Positions 14,818-19,491 of a DNA stretch of 19,491 bases are shown piece by piece. Both the position numbers and the translations under genes were made by a program. The DNA comes from DATDMG01 sp036518955 (GTDB lineage: Bacteria > Actinomycetota > Actinomycetes > Actinomycetales > Kineosporiaceae). How positions within the stretch are numbered: the stretch's first letter is position 1; the number at the start of each line of letters is the position of its first letter. Below the pieces are notes generated by a model that saw only the letters and a list, made by a program, of their open reading frames with translations, had not been told where the DNA came from and did no database searches. Location of the stretch: positions 1-19,491 of the forward strand of contig DATDMG010000113.1 of the NCBI GenBank assembly GCA_036518955.1. Direction: 5' to 3'.

Positions 14818-15561
14818 ATGCGGATCTCGGTCCGGTCCGTCGTCGGGCCCATTCTGGTCGTGGTCGGCCTTGTCATCGTCTCCGCCGCTTTCACTCTGCG
14901 CACCTCACCCTCGCAGGTCTCGGCCGCACGCGTAACCGTCACGCCGTCCGCATCGACTCCCGCCGGGTTCACCACGAAGCCAGCGCCCGTCGGCAACGCG
15001 GGAGAGGCGGGCCCCTCGCACGCGTCGGCGGGCAGAACCGGCGCCCCCTCCGGGTCGAGCGCGGCGACGGGCGCATCCGGCACCGAGAATGCCGGAACGA
15101 TCGACGGAGACGTCGACACCGCGGACCCGGCGCGGCGCGTCCTGGTCGTGACGCACACCGTCTACCTGCCGGTCGCCACGACGCAGGTGCCCGGCCAGGA
15201 CCAGGCCGGACGGCTGGCGGCCGGAGCACCGGAACCGGCAACCGCTCATGGGACGGCGGTTGCCGATCGCCCATCTCCCGCGAGCACCGCGGCCGCTGTC
15301 GACGGTGCTGACCCGCGGCCTGTCGCGATGGCCCCGTACGTGGTCGTCGTGCCGATGCCTGAAGCACAGTCCGACGGAGCAACGAGCGTGCAGCTCGTCA
15401 CCGCCATCTCCGGTTCCGTGGTGGCGCTTCTTGGCGCGTACTCCACGCTGGTGTGGGTGAGGCGAGGCAAGCCGGAGGGTGACACTCCTCCCCTCGCCGC
15501 CTCTCCTGATGCCTCCGCGCCTGGTGGCAAGGCCGTCACGACGGACGCCTCGATGCCGTGA
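14818..15561 (+). CDS. Bitopic Ala/Thr/Pro-rich membrane protein of unknown function
   Basis: 247 residues from ATG 14818; a TTG at 14797 would add seven. A basic N-terminus (MRISVRS) is followed by a hydrophobic helix at about 8-27, then some 160 residues of low-complexity Ala/Thr/Ser/Pro/Gly sequence, a second helix at about 191-214 (LVTAISGSVVALLGAYSTLVW) and a short charged tail starting VRRGKPEGD. This suggests an extracytoplasmic disordered loop between two membrane anchors. No family is recognised. TACAGT at 14805-14810 is a possible -10 box for a leaderless transcript. Downstream is a long hairpin shared with the converging gene. Confidence 0.6.
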   Translation: MRISVRSVVGPILVVVGLVIVSAAFTLRTSPSQVSAARVTVTPSASTPAGFTTKPAPVGNAGEAGPSHASAGRTGAPSGSSAATGASGTENAGTIDGDVDTADPARRVLVVTHTVYLPVATTQVPGQDQAGRLAAGAPEPATAHGTAVADRPSPASTAAAVDGADPRPVAMAPYVVVVPMPEAQSDGATSVQLVTAISGSVVALLGAYSTLVWVRRGKPEGDTPPLAASPDASAPGGKAVTTDASMP

Positions 15562-15679
15562 AGCTGTCCGGACGCGGTGTGGTGCACCGACGCTTCTCCA
15601 GCAGGTCACGTGGTCGCACGGTGCACGCGGATCGTCAGGCGTGAGTTCCCGCGGCATCGACCGCGGCGGATGATCGAGG

Positions 15680-15726
15680 GAACGGAACCTGGCAGGCGCC
15701 CTGAGGGTGCGTGCCAGGTTCCGTTC
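15680..15726. terminator. Long perfect hairpin between converging genes
   Basis: GAACGGAACCTGGCA (15680-15694) is an exact inverted repeat of 15712-15726. The intervening bases form a further 7-bp inner stem (GCGCCCT with AGGGTGC, one G-T pair), giving about 22 paired positions. It lies between the stop at 15561 (plus) and the stop at 15828 (minus), so it is best read as a strong bidirectional terminator. Confidence 0.8.
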
Positions 15727-15827
15727 ACCTGCCGTGGGCGGCGTCGACCACAGGCATCTGGTCCTCGGGCCGGGCACCTGGGCTCTGCGCCGCTCGTTCG
15801 ACCCGTATCCCGCTGAGGGTCCTGCTG

Positions 15828-16358
15828 CTACCCACGGGGCCGGCCCGCCTGCTCCCTCGCCTCGATGGCCCCCTGCGGCGATACGGTGGCGCCGCCGATC
15901 GCGCTGCCGGCCAGCGCCGCACCCAGACCGATCAGGACCGACCAGAAGGCGGTCCACAACCAGCTCGAGGCCCTGGCGGGTGCGGTCGACACGGTCAGCA
16001 GGCGGACCAGGGAGGCGACGCCGGGGCCTCCGACGGCCACCGCGAATGTGATCAGGGCCCACGTCGTGAGTCCCTGCACCAGCCCGTTGCCGAGCCCGCG
16101 GTTCACCGCGAACCAGCCGGAGAACAGGCCCGCCAGGAACGTGGACAGGATCGCCGTCCCGCCGACGAACCAGGCGAGGTTGTCGGACATGAAGGTGGAT
16201 CCTCCGACCGCGATCGCGTACCACAAGAGCGTCACCAGCGTCATGACCGCGACACCGATCAGCGCTCCGGAGAAGACGGCGCCCCAAGACACCACAGACC
16301 CGTTGTCGTCGCGCTCCCACGGCCCCACTCGCCGATCCGCTCCGACGTAGTTCGCCAT
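15828..16358 (-). CDS. Four-helix integral membrane protein of unknown function
   Basis: 176 residues. A hydrophilic N-terminus (ADRRVGPWERDDNGS) leads into four predicted membrane helices at about 25-51, 62-86, 93-120 and 133-158, the first and last rich in small residues (GALIGVAVMTLVTLLWY; GLGAALAGSAIGGA), as in YrzE/TIGR04086-like stress membrane proteins. That likeness is weak and no function is assigned. The start is well supported: AAGGGAG lies 7 nt before the ATG at 16358. The 210 bp upstream to the GNAT gene hold no convincing gene and probably its promoter. Confidence 0.7.
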   Translation of the reverse strand: MANYVGADRRVGPWERDDNGSVVSWGAVFSGALIGVAVMTLVTLLWYAIAVGGSTFMSDNLAWFVGGTAILSTFLAGLFSGWFAVNRGLGNGLVQGLTTWALITFAVAVGGPGVASLVRLLTVSTAPARASSWLWTAFWSVLIGLGAALAGSAIGGATVSPQGAIEAREQAGRPRG

Positions 16359-16568
16359 CGCCGTACTCCCTTCCCAAGATCGAGAGCCCTCCCGCGGCCT
16401 CGCCCAGGTACTCTGGGACGTGCTGCAGTTCGGACTAGGCGGAGGGTGTCCTCGCCCACATGGGGCATACCCGCGCCCGGGGCGAAGATGCAGATCCCAA
16501 GCCCTGCGGTGGCGATGGACTCGCCACGTTCCACGGTCCCGCCGCGAACTGCCGAGCCCCTGCGAGCC

Positions 16569-17084
16569 CTACGACACGACAGGGCTGCGACGCTCCAGCA
16601 GGGCCACGTCGCGCCAGGCACCCCCGCGCGCGCAGTGCCGGCCCAGCCGCTCGCGCACGCCCACCGTCCGGAAACCCAGGCCGTGGTGCAGGGCCAGGCT
16701 CGCGGTGTTCTCCGGGAAGATCCCCGCCTGGATCGTCCAGATCCCCGCGGCCTCCGTCGACGCGATCAGCGCCTCCACCAGGGCGCGGCCCACACCATGC
16801 CCCCGCGCGACGGGGTCGACGTACACGGAGTCTTCCACCACCCCCGCGTACACGCACCGGTCCGAGACCGGTACCGCCGCCACCCACCCCAGGACGGCGC
16901 CACCGCCGGAGCCCTCCCCGGGGCCGCCCACGACCACGAACCGGTGCCCAGGCAGCTTGGCCGCGTCGAAGTGCTCCCACGACGGCGCGGTGGTCTCGAA
17001 GCTGCTGTCCCCGCCGTCCAGCCCCGCCTGGTAGATCCGCAGCACGGCGTCCGCGTCGTCACCCGCCATCGGCCGCACGATCAT
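16569..17084 (-). CDS. GNAT N-acetyltransferase, PAT/ArsN1-like
   Basis: 171 residues of the GCN5 fold: IVRPMAGDDADAVLRIY opening, SSFETTAP as in phosphinothricin acetyltransferases, acetyl-CoA loop VDPVARGHGVGRAL, then a late segment FPENTASLALHHGLGFRTVG. Relatives N-acetylate the free amine of phosphinothricin-type amino acids; the ArsN1 branch detoxifies arsinothricin. The arsR gene 113 bp upstream on the same strand supports an ArsN1-like role, but no arsenite exporter or reductase is near, so it remains an inference. ATG 17084 is preferred because GGAGAG sits 5-6 nt upstream; the longer frame to 17105 has none. Confidence 0.83.
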   Translation of the reverse strand: MIVRPMAGDDADAVLRIYQAGLDGGDSSFETTAPSWEHFDAAKLPGHRFVVVGGPGEGSGGGAVLGWVAAVPVSDRCVYAGVVEDSVYVDPVARGHGVGRALVEALIASTEAAGIWTIQAGIFPENTASLALHHGLGFRTVGVRERLGRHCARGGAWRDVALLERRSPVVS

Positions 17085-17197
17085 CGGGTCTCTCCTGTCG
17101 CTCACGGCCCTGGCGGGGGCCGGGGGCCGGGTGGCTCAGGCCGACGTCGGCAGCCGTGGGGAAGGCAGCGACGACACGCCGGTCGCCCGGTGGGCCG

Positions 17198-17593
17198 TCA
17201 GCGGTCGGCCGCTCCGCCGGGGCGCAACAGGTCCGACAAGGCCCGGACGGCGTCCGGGCGCGTCCAGTAGTAGACCCACGTGCCCCGGCGCTCACTCTCG
17301 ACCAGACCGGCCTCGCGCAGCACCCGCAGATGATGGGAGATCGTCGGGCCGGACACCTCGAAACCTTCCGTCAGGTCGCACACGCACGCCTCCGGCACGG
17401 AGGCGATCATCGAGAACAGCCGCAACCGTACCGGATCGGCCAGTGCCTTGAACATCGGCGCGATCCCGCCCGCCTGCTCCACCGTCAGCGGCTGGACCGC
17501 GAACGGCGGGCAGCACGCCACGACCTCCCCCACCGGGGCGCCCCCGGACGACGCCGGAGGGCCGGCGAGCAACGGCCCAGCCTGTTTCGACAT
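17198..17593 (-). CDS. arsR: ArsR/SmtB-family metalloregulator
   Basis: 131 residues with one winged helix: FKALADPVRLRLFSMI, then CVCDL (Cys70, Cys72) and the recognition helix in SGPTISHHLRVLREAGLV, with a beta-wing GTWVYYW. Classic ArsR binds As(III) through ELCVCDL; this protein keeps CVC and also has an N-terminal Cys27-Cys28 pair, which recalls the Cys15/Cys16/Cys55 site of Corynebacterium ArsR1. It should repress transcription and release DNA on binding arsenite or a related thiophilic metalloid. A palindrome ten bases before its start is the likely operator, so it is probably autoregulated together with the GNAT gene downstream. No Shine-Dalgarno is seen; a leaderless message is possible. 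Confidence 0.9.
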   Translation of the reverse strand: MSKQAGPLLAGPPASSGGAPVGEVVACCPPFAVQPLTVEQAGGIAPMFKALADPVRLRLFSMIASVPEACVCDLTEGFEVSGPTISHHLRVLREAGLVESERRGTWVYYWTRPDAVRALSDLLRPGGAADR

Positions 17594-17602
17594 CGCTCTA
17601 TC

Positions 17603-17616
17603 TTGACAGATGTCAA
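17603..17616 (-). promoter_or_regulatory. ArsR operator palindrome
   Basis: TTGACA-GA-TGTCAA, a perfect 6-bp inverted repeat, lies 10 bp upstream of the arsR ATG. ArsR repressors bind such TTGAC/GTCAA dyads over their own promoter. With a -35 near 17631-17626 and CAAGAT as -10, the dyad would fall in the spacer. Confidence 0.7.
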
Positions 17617-17764
17617 AGGTGGCGGCAAGGAGGCGACTGCTTCGACAAGGGTCCTATCAGACGAGCGCGGATGCTTGACCAGTGCGCCGCCGCCGATGGA
17701 GGAGAGCGCGGTGACGGCCACCGAGGCGACGAGCTTGCCGATGCAATATCCGAAGCGGTGGTTG

Positions 17765-18193
17765 TCACCATAACTGGGTCATCGAAGTTGATCGGGGTTG
17801 AGGCATCCGCGGGCGGTCCTCACGGTTGCGGCGCAGCAGGTTGCGGACCTTGTACTCCGGGTCGGTGGGCCGGCCGCGGCGTCCACGCAGCCGGGTGGCG
17901 ATCCGGCGGCGCCGGCACCAGGCCCGGATCGGCCACCTCCGCAGCCGGGGGCGCCCAGCCCCCACCGCCCGGATCCGCCCGTCCGGGACCACCCCGGACT
18001 CCAGCTCGCGCACCCCCCGCGCCACCGTGTCCGCCTTGACCTTCGCAGCCGCGGCCACCAGCTTCTTCCCGCCGTACCCGATCGCCCGCGCCTCGGCCCC
18101 CAGCAGCAGCCGCCAGGCCCGCTCATCCACGAACGGCCTGATCTCCGCCAACCTGGCCGCCATCCGGTCCTGCTCCGCCACCGTGATCGACAT
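17765..18193 (-). pseudogene. Chimeric transposase remnant: ISAzo13-like N-terminus joined to ISL3-like scrap
   Basis: An open frame of 142 codons. The first 80 (LAEIRPFVDERAWRLLLGAE, then a Gly-rich turn, TVARGVRELESG, and GAGRPRL) match the N-terminal DNA-binding part of ISAzo13-family transposases. After RPRL the expected continuation (AEVADPGLVPA) is in another frame, so one base was lost near 17950, and it stops soon after. The tail RGRRGRPTDPEYKVRNLLRR resembles ISL3-family transposases instead. A full ISAzo13 transposase is several times longer, so this is dead. It lies between arsR and the Rhs debris and marks repeated insertion and deletion. The 148 bp between it and the arsR operator encode nothing recognisable. 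Confidence 0.65.
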
Positions 18194-18495
18194 ACCACAA
18201 CGCTACGGCCAGATCTCGACCAAGCCCGCACTATTCAGCGGTGAGCCCTAACGCCGACGGCTGTGTTGCCTTCCACCTTTCAAACGGCGTGGGCGCCCCG
18301 GACCTGCACTTTCGTGGCTCCATCACCCGGCCTGCACGTACCCCTGTCAACGCTTCGCCACGCCCCTCACGAGACGTCGACGCATGACTCGGGGCCGCCG
18401 TGGATCGCTACCCCTTCGGCGTAGAGCTCTTCCATCTCCTCCTCCATGCCGGTTCATCCCGGCGCTTTCTCCAAACAAGCTTTGAGCACCGACTC
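18194..18495. other. Gene-free stretch, probable IS terminal DNA
   Basis: No reading frame here looks coding. The part next to the transposase start (18194-18260) probably belongs to the left end of the ISAzo13-like element. The rest is GC-rich to about 18400, then base composition falls toward the DUF4279 gene. No tRNA, terminal repeat or intron domain could be confirmed. Confidence 0.4.
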
Positions 18496-18927
18496 CTACG
18501 GTTCAAGGTATTGGTCGACGTCAAGAAATGCACCAAGTTCGGCAAATAGTTGCAGGTTCTCAAGCTCGATAACAAAACCGAGACTCGCGACGGGCGTGAT
18601 GCACTGAACGATCCCGAGCTTCGATGTGCAGCCGCACGAACGTAGTTGCCGCAAAGGCTCCAACATGAGTCGAAGTCGACCTGCAAGGCGCGCAAGCGCT
18701 TCACCAATATCCACCATACCTGAGGCGTCCTCGCGTATCTCCCAAGTCGTTTGCCTTGCAGGAATCGGAACCTTGGACCCCGCCCGGATCGTGCCCTTCT
18801 CCAGTGAGAAGTCTGGCGGGCAACCGACTGCGAGCGTAATCTGATCAACCGAAAGAACGTCGCTGGCAACCACAAACGTCACCACTGATTGGATCGCGGC
18901 CGGTCCACGCATGGCATCAGCATCCAT
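18496..18927 (-). CDS. DUF4279 protein, candidate immunity protein of the Rhs tip
   Basis: 143 residues. The layout fits DUF4279: a first strand SVVTFVVASDVLSVDQIT, the turn GCPPDF followed by KGT, an aromatic-containing strand TTWEIRE, a helix with DIGEALARLAGRLRLMLEPL, and an end with FAELGAFLDVDQYLEP. Base composition is clearly lower in GC than the rest of the window. ATG 18927 follows GGGAGGG; the frame is open for eight more codons but that start has no better site. It overlaps by 11 bp the end of a frame that continues an upstream Rhs tip, the arrangement typical of a toxin gene followed by its immunity gene. Immunity function is therefore inferred from context, not from the domain. 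Confidence 0.75.
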   Translation of the reverse strand: MDADAMRGPAAIQSVVTFVVASDVLSVDQITLAVGCPPDFSLEKGTIRAGSKVPIPARQTTWEIREDASGMVDIGEALARLAGRLRLMLEPLRQLRSCGCTSKLGIVQCITPVASLGFVIELENLQLFAELGAFLDVDQYLEP

Positions 18928-19358
18928 GGGACCCTCCCATTGAACCCGCATGCCAGCTGCCGTCCTTATTTACATAGGTCGGAATTGCACTCTTACCGGC
19001 TTTATCCATCAAGTAAAGGTTTCCAGTCGACTTCTCAATATAGACGCAATTCCGCCAGTGACAGATTGAACTTCGCACCGATGGTGTTCCAGTTCTCGCC
19101 GCCCTTTTGGACGACGTAGCTGTTGCTGGCCAGGCCGAGGGGGTCGGTGAAGGTGATGGGGTTGTCGGATGCGTAGCTGTAGGGGTTGGCGTCTTGGGGG
19201 GTGGTCTGGTCGTTGAGGGGGTCGGTGGAGGTGAAGTGGGCCAGGGCGGGGTCGTAGTACCGGTTGTTGAGGTAGTCCAGGCCGGTGTCCTTGTCCTGGA
19301 TCTGTCCGATCCAGCCCCGGTCGGTAGGCATCGTCCACAGGCCAGGGGCCCCGGTACT
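18917..19358 (-). pseudogene. Rhs core end plus C-terminal toxin tip, 5'-truncated and frameshifted
   Basis: The upstream frame carries the Rhs repeat-associated core: GWIGQIQDKDTGLDYLNNRY, YDPALAHFTSTDPLNDQ, NPYSYASDNPITFTDPLGL, after which polymorphic toxins change to their variable tip. It continues as SNSYVVQKGGENWNTIGAKF, which looks faintly LysM-like, and stops at 19035. The next frame then reads CVYIEKSTGNLYLMDKAGK, SAIPTYVNKDGSWHAG and ends in SHGC at 18917, overlapping the DUF4279 start. A net +1 shift near 19040-19090 joins the two into one tip of about 80-100 residues. The 5' part of the gene is lost at an IS boundary near 19360. The tip toxin family is not recognised. Confidence 0.75.
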
Positions 19359-19491
19359 ACAGCTGCGGATCTAGGAAATCGTGTGTGGATCTAGGAATTT
19401 GCTGTGATCCGCGGGTGTTGGCGCCCATGTGATCATTGATGATGTGGCGCAGCAGGTCCAGGACTGGACGGTCGAGTTGTCGGGGTGGGTG
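19350..19491 (+). mobile_element. Left end of an insertion sequence entering from the right
   Basis: Rhs coding sequence ends here and a short AT-richer stretch begins with two near-identical blocks, GGATCTAGGAAAT (19367-19379) and GGATCTAGGAATT (19387-19399), spaced 20 bp, as in IS termini with transposase-binding repeats. A reading frame opens at 19429. The exact element border cannot be set without the other end. Confidence 0.5.
19429..19491 (+). CDS. Putative transposase, N-terminal 21 codons only
   Basis: From GTG 19429 the frame reads VIIDDVAQQVQDWTVELSGW and stays open to the window edge. The short N-terminus, placed just inside a probable IS end, is reminiscent of IS701-family transposases, which begin with a similar acidic helix rich in Trp. 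Twenty-one residues cannot prove the family. The GTG start is the nearest in-frame candidate; no ribosome site is clear. Confidence 0.4.
   Translation, partial: MIIDDVAQQVQDWTVELSGWV

Noticed and set aside
18194..18420. Group II intron remnant
   Set aside because: No convincing domain V or intron-encoded protein was found; the stretch is more simply IS terminal DNA.
19035..19110. LysM domain at the end of the Rhs frame
   Set aside because: Only about 30 residues look LysM-like and the stop at 19035 appears to come from a frameshift; the likeness is too weak to call.
1..19491. CRISPR array, tRNA or rRNA genes
   Set aside because: No regularly spaced palindromic repeats with unique spacers and no tRNA-like or rRNA-like segments were seen on either strand.

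Overview
High-GC actinomycete DNA. GC3-rich codon use, GTG starts, an ArsR/ArsN-type pair and ISAzo13/ISL3-type transposase scraps all fit; the genus cannot be fixed from the sequence, though a Pseudonocardiaceae-like host is plausible. The left 60% is one edge of a hybrid NRPS/trans-AT polyketide gene cluster that runs off the left end of the window. The right 40% is housekeeping-like and accessory DNA that decays into gene remnants, IS debris and a broken Rhs toxin tip.

Region 1 (1-11675, all minus strand, apparently one operon read right to left). The order is: malonyl-CoA acyltransferase fused to a trans-acting enoylreductase (AT-ER); a stand-alone adenylation domain whose specificity residues read DFWNVGMVH, the L-Thr code; a carrier protein fused to a SyrB2-type non-haem iron halogenase (HQA iron motif); an alpha/beta-hydrolase-fold protein with a Cys nucleophile, resembling the SyrC/CmaE aminoacyl carrier-to-carrier transferases; and a very large NRPS with domains T-Cy-Cy-A-T, where the A domain has a Cys-like code. 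The inferred logic is: Thr is activated by the A protein, loaded on the T domain of the T-halogenase, chlorinated at C4, and moved by the SyrC-like protein to the orphan N-terminal T domain of the NRPS. There the tandem Cy domains would couple it to cysteine and cyclise to a thiazoline. The AT-ER protein implies that AT-less PKS modules lie beyond the left edge.

Region 2 (11676-14630). A promoter region with three 17-bp-spaced CGTGAC repeats precedes a plus-strand winged-helix (HTH_42, AlkZ/YcaQ-like) gene that lacks the family's QxQ/QxD catalytic motif. Next comes a scar where a TetR regulator and its divergent DHA2-type MFS exporter have both been truncated and joined, followed by a small cupin gene. 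Hairpins sit at the convergent gene ends.

Region 3 (14631-17616). Here are two membrane proteins of unknown function facing a strong 15-bp-stem hairpin, a GNAT acetyltransferase (possibly ArsN1-like), and an ArsR repressor with a TTGACA-GA-TGTCAA operator.

Region 4 (17617-19491). This is mobile-element debris: an ISAzo13-like transposase N-terminus joined to an ISL3-like scrap, a lower-GC island with a DUF4279 protein (candidate immunity gene) overlapping the end of a frameshifted Rhs toxin tip, and the left end of another IS that enters at the right edge.
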